From: Orthonyx spaldingii
Lineage: Eukaryota; Chordata; Aves; Passeriformes; Orthonychidae
Assembly (NCBI GenBank): GCA_013397795.1
Contig: VZTJ01000263.1
Span: forward strand, 81,103 to 145,102
Direction: 5' to 3'
Length of the DNA stretch: 64,000 nt
In this document: in pieces, positions 1-9,880 of the stretch
Layout of the letters: each line of letters starts with the position of its first letter
Numbering within the stretch: the first letter of the stretch is position 1
Program-made: the position numbers and the translations under genes
The notes under the pieces: model-generated
The model's database searches: none
What the model saw: the letters and a program-made list of their open reading frames with translations, nothing else
Told to the model about the DNA's origin: nothing

Positions 1-1846
1 GAAACAAAGGCATCAGTTTCAGTGTTGTGTTAGAGACTCCCTCAGAAACTGAGAAGGGATATCCTGACTCTTTGCAAGTGATCCTCATGGACCTCTCTGC
101 TCTTAAATTGTGAAGGTGGCTTTCCAGAGAGTGATGTGTTGGGCTTTGAAGGCGTCCATGTGTTGTGCTCTCTGCTGCCAAGGGTCTGAGGGTTGGCACC
201 AGCTGAGGACTGTGCTCAGCAGCTCAAGGATCACCTGCTTCTTCACTGTCTTGGCTTGGGGTGTATAGGAGGCAGGCAGCAGGGGATAAGCCCTCTTTCC
301 ATAGGAAACAAGCCACCAAGTCCCCAAGTGAACCTTCTCATGTCAGTATATTGTGCACGTGTCAAAACTAGTATGACATGCAGCTTTCCAGCAAGATGGA
401 TGCAAGGAAGAATCCTTCACATGTAGCTTGTGTTAGTCACTCTAAGCCATGGCCTACTGGAAAGTACTTGGGGTAAATACATCTGGAACACCATTTTGAG
501 ACTTACCAGAGTTCCCCTCCTCCCAGCAGTGCTGTGTGATAGGTGGGAAAACGGTGGCGTGCCATCCTCTTCTGACTGATTTGATCCTCCCCTCCTCTGT
601 CCTGAGCTCACGTGGATGCCAGGCCGTGCCCAAGCAGTGGTGACATAGAAGGGACATTGCCCTGCAAGACAGGAGTGGTGGGATGTGACCTCTTGGCAGG
701 AGGGAGTTGAAGCCCTGGGTGTCAGCAGAGTGTTGCTTGGCAGATCGGGAGATGGAGCGGAGAGGTTTGCTTGGCTGTGCTTCCAGATGGCTTCCCCTTG
801 TAACATCACTGTGAAAGCTTTCCAGGAAGGCAGTGTGTGATCCTGGTTAAAGTCCTTCCTTGCCTTTTCCTGCAAGCTCCCTGAGAGCTTGAAAGCCTTG
901 TTGGGGGCAGCAGTGTTGACAGCCCAAAGGAGGAGTGTTGAGCTGAGTTGGACTGCCATGATCACTGTCCACACAGTGGACTTCACTTTTAGTTCCCTGC
1001 TCTTGCTGTTTAAGAAAAAGATGGGATTTTAACATATCTTCATTAGTCTGAAGGGTAATATGTTCTACTTCCAGACAACTCCCCGTTACATGTAATCAAT
1101 TTTAAAGGCAAAAGTTAATGCGATTTATAATTAGCGATCAGGAATTCTAAACCTGGAATTGCAGGCCTGTGTATTAATGAACAATCCTTCTGAAGGCTCA
1201 CAAAATCTATGTCTGAGCTTGTATGGATTGCTCACGCCGCATAAAATGCATTAATTTCTGGGTGGACTACACATGGAATAACATGTTTTTCTATTCTCTG
1301 ATTAGAAGGGTTGAATTGTGCTGCAAATATATTCACAAGTACTGTTTAAAGAGGATGTTCTGCGCCGAAGTTTAATTCCTAGCAAATTTCATAACTTATT
1401 TCTGTGTACATAATTTAGGAGCTTTGGGTAACTGATTTCCGTGCTTGCCCAGAGGCAGGCTGAATGAGCCTTACTCCACAACACGCTGTTAAATTGGCAG
1501 AGATTTGGAACGGTAGAGTGACTTGCAGCAAAATGATGTTTGTGAGGCTTCACACAAACTCCTGCTTTCTGTTACAGCAGTGTAATTATTTTACTGTCCC
1601 TTGAAAATGTGTACAGCAAGGAATAGACGTAACAGAAATACCTGCCCTGAGCAGTCTGACTGAAGACAAGAGGGGAGGGGATGATGTGCAAGTAAAACCG
1701 ACAATAAGATGATTGACAGCTGTATTAATAGTGTTGCTTTCTATAAATAACCTCGATCTGCAGTCAGAAGTTTCTTGTCAGAAACATTTGCACAATACTG
1801 TTGAGTCAAAATGTAATGCAGTGATTTTTGTTTTACTTCACACCAG
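1..1846 (+). other. Intron of the BCOR-family gene (5' end outside window)
   Basis: I find no further exon here: no second ankyrin segment is visible in any frame. The intron ends in a pyrimidine-rich tract and CAG at 1844-1846. The minus-strand open frame at 417-986 resembles nothing I know and looks like chance. Positions about 1081-1440 are AT-rich and look regulatory (annotated separately). Confidence 0.7.
1081..1440. promoter_or_regulatory. Candidate conserved non-coding element inside the BCOR intron
   Basis: This AT-rich block carries several homeodomain-type cores (TAATCAAT at 1093, TTATAATTAG near 1126, ATTAATG near 1173, CATTAATTT near 1249). It also retains rare CpGs (GCGATT, AGCGATC, CACGCCGCA, TGCGCCGAAG) in sequence that is otherwise CpG-poor. 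There is no repeat signature and no open frame. This pattern is typical of vertebrate conserved enhancers. The call is inferred from texture, not alignment. Confidence 0.35.
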
Positions 1847-1992
1847 ACCAATCCACGACGCGGTTGAAAACGACCACTTGGAAATTGTCCGCCTGTTACT
1901 GTCCTATGGTGCTGATCCAACACTTGCAACCTACTCTGGGAGGACCATTGTGAAAATGACCCACAGTGAGCTCATGGAGACCTTCCTCACAG
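1847..1992 (+). CDS. BCOR: BCOR exon: terminal ankyrin-repeat segment
   Basis: The exon is 146 bp and follows the acceptor CAG at 1844-1846. It ends before GT at 1993-1994 (CTCACAG|GTCTGTG). Its first base completes an Arg codon and its last base starts the Glu codon finished by the next exon. It encodes [26 protein letters not shown] and [19 protein letters not shown], the signature of an ankyrin repeat (helix-turn-helix with GADPTL in the loop). The open frame continues past 1992 into intron sequence, but the GT donor and the match to the family end there. Confidence 0.92.
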
Positions 1993-4900
1993 GTCTGTGC
2001 CCACACTGCATGGGGCTTTCTGGTCCTGGCAGATGGGGGCTTGTTCCCTGTCCCCCAAAGTCCCTCCTGCCTGGCAGGGGGTGACTTCATGCCTAGGATG
2101 GGGTGGATGGGCTGCAGTAGCTCCCTCTTTGCCTGCAAGAATCCAGAGGCTGCAGGTGGGAAGCACAGCCATGCTTGGGGGCTCCCTCCAATTGAAACTC
2201 TTAATAAGTCATAAGGATTATTCCACTGTCAGATTTGGTAGGTGGGTAGGAGGTCAGCGGGCCATTTTGGTGCCTTCAGTTTTCTGCTTGAAATGAAAAC
2301 AAGAAACTTGCCAGTTCAAATAGCTGTTTGTTAAACATAGTCATGTTTTCCCATGGTCTTGCTTTTTATCTTAGACTATTTTTGGTTTTGCCAGTTCTGC
2401 CTTGTTTTATATCTGAAATACTGTAACACTGCACTAAAGGCTCTTGTCTTTAAACATGTCCATGTTGGAACATGGTTTTAGGTTTTTTTCTTCTCTTAGT
2501 TTTGGATGAAGACACTTGCATTCCCTAATAACTTACCTCTGAGCATGTTTGCAGTGTTCATAGTCCATGAGTTTAAGTACTCATCTGTTTACCTGTTTAA
2601 ATGGTGCAGTATAGAAGGCACATAGGTGTATCAGGACTCCAGTAAAGTCCAGTATCTTTGACTTCCTAGCATCCTGAATCCCAGTATCTTTTCACCAATT
2701 CAGCTTGTAAATCTCCCAAATTATATCTGTAGAAGAGAACTACATCTTCTGAACATATTTGTGTGAAAAAACCTTTAACATCAGTTTATCTGGGGCTGCG
2801 TTTCACCCGCAAGTTGGTGTCCAGAGTAACTGTGAAAGGCAAAAACGTGGTACACCCTATCTTCACAAAAATAAAATGCTGCTCTCAGTTTCTGAAGCTT
2901 AGACCTTAGGTGATTATTTGATGTGGTGGGTCATTATTTGATGTGGGGGAATGGTGTGTATGTGCTGTTGTTTGTAGCATGTGTGCCAGGAGTGTGGTAT
3001 GGGATTTTCTGATGGAGGGTATGAAGGACGCGTGTTGAGGGCGTGTGACGCGCGGTCTGCTGAACTTGCCAGCTTTTTGTTCTCATCAGTATGTTTTTGT
3101 TGTTGTTTTTTCCTCTCCAGAGTATTTAACTGACCTGCAAGGTCGGAGTGTTGATGACCCTGGTTTGTGCTGGGATTTCTATGGCAGCTCTGTGTGCGGT
3201 GAGCAAATGTTGCCCTTTATTTCTTTGTATGCAGAGACTTAAAAAACATGGGGCACGTGGGGGTGGGGGCTGTTTTGTTGTTGTGGTGGAGGAAACTGGG
3301 AAGGAAGCAAACTGATTTTGTTTACAGATCACGTTATTGGGAAAAAAAGCAAGACCAGCAAGAGTCTTTTCATTGCTGACTTAGCACCTTTATTCAATTT
3401 TATTTAGATCCAAAAGATGAATCTGGATTTGATGTTTTGGCAAATCCTCCTGGCCCAGGTGATGAAGATGAAGATGGCTTCAGTGATGTGTTTGAATTTG
3501 AATTTTTGGATGAGCCTCCCTTACCGTGTTACAACATTCAAGTGTGTCTCTCTCAGGGGTAAGAACAACTACAGATTTTGGGGTAAAATAGCTGGGACGA
3601 TCTGCTTGGGTTGGTGGCAGTTTGTGTTGGTGGGGAAAAGCACTTACATTTATAACAGAAGTGAGAGATCAATAGTGCAACTGCTGGGGTTTTTTGCTAA
3701 TAAACTAATAGGCAGGTGAGAGGGAAAAGGCTGGTTTGTCAGGGCTGAGTTTTGAGTGCCATATTCCCAAGCAAGACAAGAGACGTTTGAATAAAAATTC
3801 ATTTTCTCATCCCAAACAGGCATCTTGTTTATAATTTCCCAAAATAGAAGTGCTTCTAGCACTTAAATTTGGATATCGTGTTTGTAAAGTGTTAGTTGTA
3901 TTTCGCGGACTTTTCTGTTCTACTGCTGAGTGGACACGCTTTTGTGGATGACAAAATGACGACATCACTGCTTTTCTAGACTTTATAGCAAAACTGGTTT
4001 AAAGCTCTGAATTGGCACAAACAAATCAGCATCTGAGGGAAGATTCTGTGATATGTAATATAAGCAAAGACCTGGAAAGTTGTATTATCTATTATATTCA
4101 AGATATAAATTAGATTTGTAAACGGCTATTGTTTACCATTTGTACCAATTTTGATGACAGCTAGTTTTAAATATTGATCATACAGGAGTGTGGGTTTTAG
4201 CATGTTTTTGTTACTTGGGTGATGGATCTAACTTAAGTTCCCTGAAGTGGACAACTACAAAGATTGAATTTAAAAACTGTGTTGTTTATATGACAAAAAA
4301 ACAACTCACTGTTGACTTCTATTTAATATTGGCATCTCTGGAAGTCAGAAGTGCTGAGTTTTGTGGTTATAACTATAATCCATCTCCTAATTTGTGAAAT
4401 GAGAGTTGGGTTTAGCTGGACTAACCTTTAGCTGTCCCAGTTGGGATGGCTGCTGGCCCACTTGGGCACTGAGGAGCCCAGGTTTTATAGGTTCCAGTGC
4501 CCCTGTGTGCCTGGATCCTTCCTTCCCCAAAGCTGCAGGCAGCAGTACTCTGAATAAATACATACACACCTGCTCATCTGTTACATCCAACCCCTGGGCA
4601 ACAGCCTGGATTTCAGAGGGGTTGTTTGTGGGCGTGGGATTGGGGAGGGTTTGTCACAGAGCCATGTGGGGAAGAGTCAAAGATCCTGTGACTTATTGGA
4701 GCCTCTTTCTCCTTCGCAGACCACGGAACTGGCTGCTGCTCTCGGACGTGGTGAAGCGGCTAAAAATGTCATCTCGCATCTTTCGCTGCAACTTCCCCAA
4801 CCTGGAAGTCGTCACCATCACGGAGGCAGAGTTTTACAAACAGACTTCCCTCAGCCAGTTGTTCTCTTGTGCTACGGACCTTGAAGCTTTTAACCCAGAG

Positions 4901-5014
4901 AGCAAAGAGCTCTTGGACTTGGTAGAGTTTACAAGCGAGCTCAAGACTCTGCTGGGCTCCGAGCTTCACTGGTTGCATCCGCACGAGGAGCCTCCCTTCG
5001 ACATCCTCTGGTGA
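1847..5014 (+). CDS. BCOR: BCOR-family corepressor, 3' part of the gene (four terminal coding exons)
   Basis: The spliced exons 1847-1992, 3121-3198, 3408-3558 and 4720-5014 keep one open frame and encode 222 residues after a split Arg codon. All visible splice sites are GT-AG. Residues 1-48 are the end of an ankyrin-repeat array ([17 protein letters not shown]). Residues 49-107 are a linker with WDFYGSS and an acidic [16 protein letters not shown] stretch. Residues from about 108 to 222 form the PUFD domain ([36 protein letters not shown]). In known BCOR proteins the ankyrin-PUFD end binds PCGF1 and places the corepressor in the variant Polycomb complex PRC1.1, in the nucleus, where it represses BCL6 and other targets. 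The rest of the protein, including the BCL6-binding part, lies upstream of this window. BCORL1 is less likely because its C-terminus, as I recall it, lacks the [17 protein letters not shown] stretch. A BCOR paralogue remains possible. Confidence 0.88.
1993..3120 (+). other. BCOR intron
   Basis: The intron is bounded by GT at 1993 and a long T-rich tract ending TCCTCTCCAG at 3120. It contains a 20-bp-period direct repeat at 2913-2946 (ATTATTTGATGTGG twice). No exon or interspersed repeat was recognised. Confidence 0.8.
3121..3198 (+). CDS. BCOR: BCOR exon: post-ankyrin linker
   Basis: The exon is 78 bp, after TCCTCTCCAG, with donor GTGAGC at 3199. It encodes [15 protein letters not shown] then [11 protein letters not shown], the linker that follows the ankyrin repeats in BCOR proteins. 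Both ends are phase 1, so it could be skipped without a frameshift. The following intron (3199-3407) is only 209 bp. Confidence 0.9.
3408..3558 (+). CDS. BCOR: BCOR exon: acidic linker and start of PUFD
   Basis: The exon is 151 bp, after TTTTATTTAG at 3407, with donor GTAAGA at 3559. It encodes [18 protein letters not shown], then the acidic [16 protein letters not shown], then [17 protein letters not shown]. The LPCYNIQV segment is the first beta strand of the PUFD fold. The two terminal G bases complete a Gly codon with the next exon. The intron from 3559 to 4719 contains no recognised feature. Confidence 0.9.
3559..4719 (+). other. Last BCOR intron
   Basis: The intron runs from GTAAGA at 3559 to CTCCTTCGCAG at 4719. 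A spurious open frame (from 4406) runs through its 3' half into the terminal exon. That upstream part has no similarity to BCOR and is intronic read-through. Confidence 0.8.
4720..5014 (+). CDS. BCOR: BCOR terminal coding exon: PUFD domain and stop
   Basis: The exon is 295 bp, after TTCGCAG, and ends at TGA 5012-5014. It encodes [58 protein letters not shown] and [19 protein letters not shown], ending [11 protein letters not shown]. This is the bulk of the PUFD domain, which in BCOR recognises the ubiquitin-like RAWUL domain of PCGF1. The central strands match BCOR as I remember it very closely. The region after LVEFT is noticeably more divergent (see findings). Confidence 0.92.
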
Positions 5015-5106
5015 ACCATCAGGCCGTTTAATGTACAGTGCTCTATACAGTTACTTCTTTATGTATATGTGTTCAAATGAAATTGTTTCTGTAAAGAAAG
5101 GACACT

Positions 5107-5112
5107 ATTAAA
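5107..5112 (+). terminator. Proximal polyadenylation-signal candidate ATTAAA
   Basis: The variant hexamer ATTAAA lies 93 bases after the stop codon. Use would give a very short 3' UTR of about 110-120 bases. It is weaker than the distal AATAAA. Confidence 0.35.
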
Positions 5113-5466
5113 TATGAAAATATCTTTATATAAGAGATCTGAATTCCAGTTGGATGGATTTTGGAAGAATTTTTTTTTAACTTCAATCAGTTTTTACAAA
5201 ATTGTTATATAATGTTTCTTTAAATGCACACAGGCTTTGGGATAAGTTTGTTATTACTCGGAACACATGTTTTTTTTTTTAAAGAACACACCCACACACA
5301 TTGACTTTGTTTCATACAAAGCACTGATTACACAGAACATACTTTTTCTAGGTGATGTGATCAAAGTCGTGTGGCTTGTCTGGGAGATAGAATTCGGTAA
5401 GGCACTTGGTGATATTATTTTCGTTTTTTTTTTGTTTACAGAATTACCTGCTTTGGCCAGGTAAGC

Positions 5467-5489
5467 ACTATTGAATATAATTCAATAGT
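5467..5489 (+). repeat. AT-rich perfect hairpin in the 3' UTR
   Basis: The 10-base arms ACTATTGAAT (5467-5476) and ATTCAATAGT (5480-5489) are exact reverse complements around a 3-base loop. In the transcript this would form a short stem. Confidence 0.6.
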
Positions 5490-5821
5490 TTGTAATATAA
5501 ATTAAACCATATCCATACGCATCAACTAATTGTAAGAACTTTTATATCCTAATTTAAAAGCTGTGAAATTTAGTTTTCACACATCAAACCGGATTGTTTA
5601 TATATGTTTAAACATTTTATGCTCTTTATTTAAAGAAGACTTTGAACTATTTTTTCTGTACCTTGTAAAATATTGAAAAACTAACATATGTTGAAGTTGC
5701 TTGAAACTGTACATAAACTAAATTTTCTGAATTGTGTGTTTATGTTTGAGATCTGTGTTTTAACTTTGTAAGTAAATCTTCTGCCTTTGTATTTATATTT
5801 TACAAAAATTTTCTTAAAGGC

Positions 5822-5827
5822 AATAAA
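5822..5827 (+). terminator. Distal polyadenylation signal AATAAA
   Basis: The canonical hexamer sits 808 bases after the stop. It is the last canonical signal before unremarkable intergenic sequence. Confidence 0.55.
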
Positions 5828-5845
5828 ACTGTTGAGAAATGAAGA

Positions 5846-8524
5846 GGCTAAAGTGACTCCCATTAACTCCATGCCTGGTTGTGACATGAGCTTCACCTCA
5901 TTAATTTTTATGAAAGGAGGGAGTAGTTTCCAATGTGGGGCAGGGCTGGTAGAGGTGCAGGCAAGCAGCTGATGAAATCTGGGGTACAATTTGTATTGGC
6001 TTTCTAAATTCAATATTGCAAGAAAACATCAGGTGGGTAGTTTTGGTGGTTTAAAAATTGTGTTCACAATACTTCCTGCACCACCTTTTAGCTAAAGAAT
6101 TGTGAATAGGTGCAATCATTTTCCCTCCTTTGACATCCTTTTATTTTCAATTGGCTGAATTCTCTTTTCAGAGGAGTCTGCAAAGGGGAGGCAAAATACT
6201 TTAGTTTTGATGTGGAGCATTTAAAGCTATGAGCACATTTAGGGAGGATCTAAAGGGACAATGACCAGAATGTGACTTTTGCGTAGCTTGGAAACTTGGA
6301 GGCTGAGCTCTCTGGGCTTGGGCAAGCTCTTCTCTGCCTTCCCCCAGTGGAACGAAGTTCTTGCTGTGAACCCAAACTCCCCTCTTGAGTTTTAATTTGG
6401 GGCAGTTATTAAGAGTAGTGTGTCCTATGATAGCCAATTGCCACTGAGGTGTTCAAATCACACTGCTCTTCTGATGAGGGCCAGGACCCCACCAAAAGGG
6501 TCTTGAGCAGAGCACCTGGTCAGTCTGGCAAAAGCATCTGGAAACAGGTTTCTGCATTGTCCTGAAGGCTGAAGGTAAGGGGGAATGATGTCTCATTTCT
6601 GAAGGTGCCCTGGAGGGGAGGACTCAGAGCTGCTGCCTCTCGTGGTGTGTTGCTGGTGAGATTTTGCCAGACGTTTGTACTGTGTGGATTTACAGTGGAG
6701 CTGTTCCTGTGGGTAAGGTGGTTTTGTAGCTGAGCCAAGAGGTGAGAGAAGGGTCCAAAAGCTGTCTGCTGCTGGAAGCTGAAGTCCCGTTTCTGCACGG
6801 GACAGGGAATTTCTAGTCCCAATATGTCTACTAACGTCTTTTTTCCAGACATTGGATAAGGAGGATGATGGTCTCTCCTGCACAGCTTATATGTGCATGC
6901 TGGATTTCCTTTTAAAACAGTCTCCAGCTTTGCAAGGAACTGACACACAGACACCCCTACTCTATAGTGCCAGCTGCTTTCACCCCTGGTTTTCCCAGAA
7001 AGAAGAGGTGGGCCAGAAAATTTAAGGCAAGGGAGAATGTTAAAAAGGAGTTGTTACAGACACCTTTATCTGATCAGCTGTGTAATGCTTGGATGGCTTC
7101 AGCTGGGTATAAATCAGCTCCGTGCCACTTCCCAGGGTGCGTGGCAGACACCTCACTCCTTGCCGAGCCCCTTGGGCAAACAAAAGATTGACACAGCTTC
7201 CTCTTTTGGCCAGCTCCTGCTCGAAGAATCCCGGGCACGTGCTCCTGAGCATCTCTGCTTAGTCAGCTTTCCCCTGCCTCGCCGGGGTACAGTTGGGTCT
7301 TCTCCATGCTGGCTCCTGCCTGGTGCTCAAATACAGTAACAGCCTCATGCTGCTGCCATGCCAGCGTGTGTGCCTGCCCCAGGCGGCTGTGCTCTAAAAA
7401 TAGGGTCGTGGCAGGGAACACCTGATCCCAGCGCTGTCCCCTGACATAACGGAACCCTTTTACACTCTGGGATGTGCTTTCTTAAAGGGGCTTCGCTGTG
7501 CGAGGGTGCTCGAGGGAGCACAGAGGGTTCAGTGGAGCAGGAGGGGGCACGAGGCTGGCTTGGCTGCCCTGTGCTGGGTGGTTTGGGAGAGACTGGCACA
7601 GGAGAGGCTGGCTGCAGGTGTGGTTTTGCAGGAGGCAAGCCCAGGGGAGAGTTAACCTAGGAGAGGAGAGATGGCAGCGTGCCAGCAGGGAGTGAACGTG
7701 GTGACAGCGAGTGTAGGCGGGGGAGTGGAACACGGGCTGGCACTGGGACTGGCTGGATCCTGCAGAGCTGGGGCTGGGCGAGCTCCAGCCAGCATGGGGG
7801 CTGTCTTCAGCCGTTCCGTTTCTGATCTCACACTGCTCTCCTTTAAAGCGCTTTCCTGTGCATCCTCCTTGGGCCAAAGATGCTTGCTTCACACCGCTGG
7901 CTTTGCTCCAGGTTAATAAAAAAATAAGGAAGTGGAAACGCAGCCTTTGGGGATGGTAAAACCCTGCTGATCCTGTTTCTTGCCTTCTGCAAGGTGAAAG
8001 CGCAGTGTTGATGTTGTTGGGGACAGAGCCAAGGTGTTTCCTTGAGTTTCCCCTGCTTATCACTTGGATTTGCCTGGCTGGGAGTCTGTGCTGCCCTGTG
8101 GAGGTGTTGGACAACCACTGGTGCAATAGGGGAAAACCCTATTTCCAGCTGGAGCAGGCAGATGAGCCTCGCTTGAAAGAGATTCCTTTGTCAAACTTCT
8201 ACTTGTTGCTGGCTGGGAAATCCCAGGGAATACCCAATTCCAGGCTGGCTGCCTGGTGGGGCGGCTAAGGGGAAGCCACAGCACAGGCAGTGCTGGGCGG
8301 TTTCCCCTGAGATAAGCGATGCTGCTGAGGAGCAAAATATTGAACCCCCCCTTCGCCTTCCTGCCTTACCCAAGAGTTCTGCAGAGTGGGGTCAGCCCTG
8401 GGAGCTTCCCATTTGGGTAATTTCTCCCTCCAGCCACTCTTCTCATTTCTTCTGCTTTGTGGTGATGGCTGAGCTGAAGTCTCGTGCCAGAGACACTGAT
8501 GCAATGAGTGACAAGCAAGGGTCA
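5846..8524. other. Intergenic sequence, no gene recognised
   Basis: Open frames here (for example the minus-strand frame at 7482-8126, 214 codons) overlap others on both strands and match no protein family I know. They fit the higher GC content of 7200-7900. No repeat family was recognised. Confidence 0.6.
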
Positions 8525-8644
8525 GAGGAAGTGTAGATGTGGTGCTTAGGCACATGGCTCAGTGGTGGACTCGTCAGTGCTGGGTTAACCTTTGGAGTTG
8601 ATGATCTTGGAGGTCTTTTCCAACCTTAATCATTCAATGATTTT
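8525..8644 (+). mobile_element. CR1 LINE, 3' terminal fragment
   Basis: The block has the typical CR1 3' end: TAGATGTGGTGCTTAGG, then CATGG(C)TCAGTGGTGGAC, CAGTGCTGGGTTAA, GATGATCTTGGAGGTCTTTT and CCAACCTTAAT. It finishes in a degenerate ATTCAATGATTTT copy of the CR1 octamer tail. It is 5'-truncated, as most CR1 copies are, and keeps no coding sequence. Confidence 0.88.
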
Positions 8645-9529
8645 AGTTAGCAGGAGCAGAATGGAAATTATTTTAAAAACTGCTCCCAGGGACCAAGCTC
8701 ACTCCACAAATCAAAAGAGTTTGAAGCTGACTCCTCCCTTCATTTCTGTGCTAAATAATGAAACTATAGATGAGACCCATCATTTGAGCATTAATGTATC
8801 AGGGAGTGGTAAGTGCAGGCAGCTGTCTTTCCCAGGCTCTGTGAGGCTGCTGATAAACATTCAGCATCATCAGTTTGCACAGGGGAAAGGCACACATTAT
8901 TGCTTTAAACTTGCACAAATCCAAGGTAACTGGGAAAAATAGCATTTTATCTGCTTAAAATTGTTTGCAGAACATATTTTCATTTCAGTATGAGACCAGT
9001 GTTTGTAGGAGAGGGCTTGGCACTACCACACAAGGCAGGAGATTTGAATGCTGTAATTGTGAAGACACATCTTTTCTCGGGGTACTCATTCACCGTTGCA
9101 TTTCTGCTAGAAGGAGGAGCAGGAGAAGGTGACAGGAGTTCAACAAGTTTCACTTGGAGTGATGTCAGGGGCAAAAAGATCTGAAAGAGATCTGAAGAAG
9201 ATGAAGTTTTAAGTATCCCACCATGATGTCCACCTGCATCAGTCTTGCTAGTTCTGCATTTCAACCTTTAGTGTGGTTTGCATGGGTTCCCCCTGACTGC
9301 ACAGGGAAGAGAGTATTTTCCTGCAAGTTAAGTGTGATGGATCCTTAGGAGCAGCACTGCCTTCTGCCCTCGGCATGAAGAGACCCCGTGCTTGTTTCTG
9401 GTCTGCCAGCCCTGAAGGAAACCTCGTCCATGCCATGTGCACATTTTCCTCCAGCAGACTGTCGTGACTGTAGATGGTTGCTCTCTTGAGCCAGGTAAGG
9501 AACCACAAATCTGTCACTAAATAGATTTT
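8645..9529. other. Intergenic, nothing recognised
   Basis: No exon, RNA gene or repeat is visible. The open frame at 8592-8942 starts inside the CR1 tail and is not similar to any known protein. Confidence 0.55.
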
Positions 9530-9880
9530 CCTTTTGTTGTCACATTAATTTGCAACTCATTAATAGTGACAGCAGTGAGGTACTGCACTGATGCAGATTT
9601 GCATATTCATGGATAACTTATTATTAAACAAATAAGATTTCCCTAGCTTAGGAAGCACCCAGAGTAATGCCACATTGTGCATTATAACAGCCTGAATGTT
9701 TTATTTTCTTTTTAATATGTTAATAGATGCAAGGGGCGCTCTTTTTTTAAGTAAATGTGCATCTGTAAAATAACGTGTAATTTAAAATATCACAATTGTT
9801 TAAATAGTAATCCATTAACAAACCTGCCAATAATTGAGCACAAATACCTATTTAATGTACAAATCAATTAATCAATTCTA
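9530..9880. promoter_or_regulatory. Candidate conserved enhancer with octamer and homeodomain sites
   Basis: A sharply bounded AT-rich block with CATTAATTTGC near 9542, CTCATTAATAG near 9558, the octamer ATTTGCAT at 9597-9604 followed by ATTCATGG, TTATTATTAAAC, TTTTAATATGTTAATAG and AATCAATTAATCAATTC. It has no repeat-family signature or open frame. The dense POU/homeobox-type sites resemble vertebrate conserved non-coding elements. Conservation was not tested. Confidence 0.4.

Larger units (their letters stand above)
5015..5845 (+). other. BCOR: BCOR 3' untranslated region
   Basis: The sequence after the stop is AT-rich with long T tracts, typical of a vertebrate 3' UTR. It contains ATTAAA at 5107-5112 and AATAAA at 5822-5827, the latter followed by G/T-containing sequence. 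A transcript end near 5840-5850 is the simplest reading. The exact cleavage site is not visible. Confidence 0.65.

Noticed and set aside
1713..1846. Upstream extension of the ankyrin exon frame
   Set aside because: It lies before the splice acceptor at 1846. The residues do not resemble an ankyrin repeat.
4406..4719. Upstream extension of the terminal BCOR exon frame
   Set aside because: It is intron sequence before a good CTCCTTCGCAG acceptor and has no similarity to BCOR.
7482..8126. 214-codon minus-strand frame
   Set aside because: Composition-driven, overlapped by several other frames, no recognisable domain.
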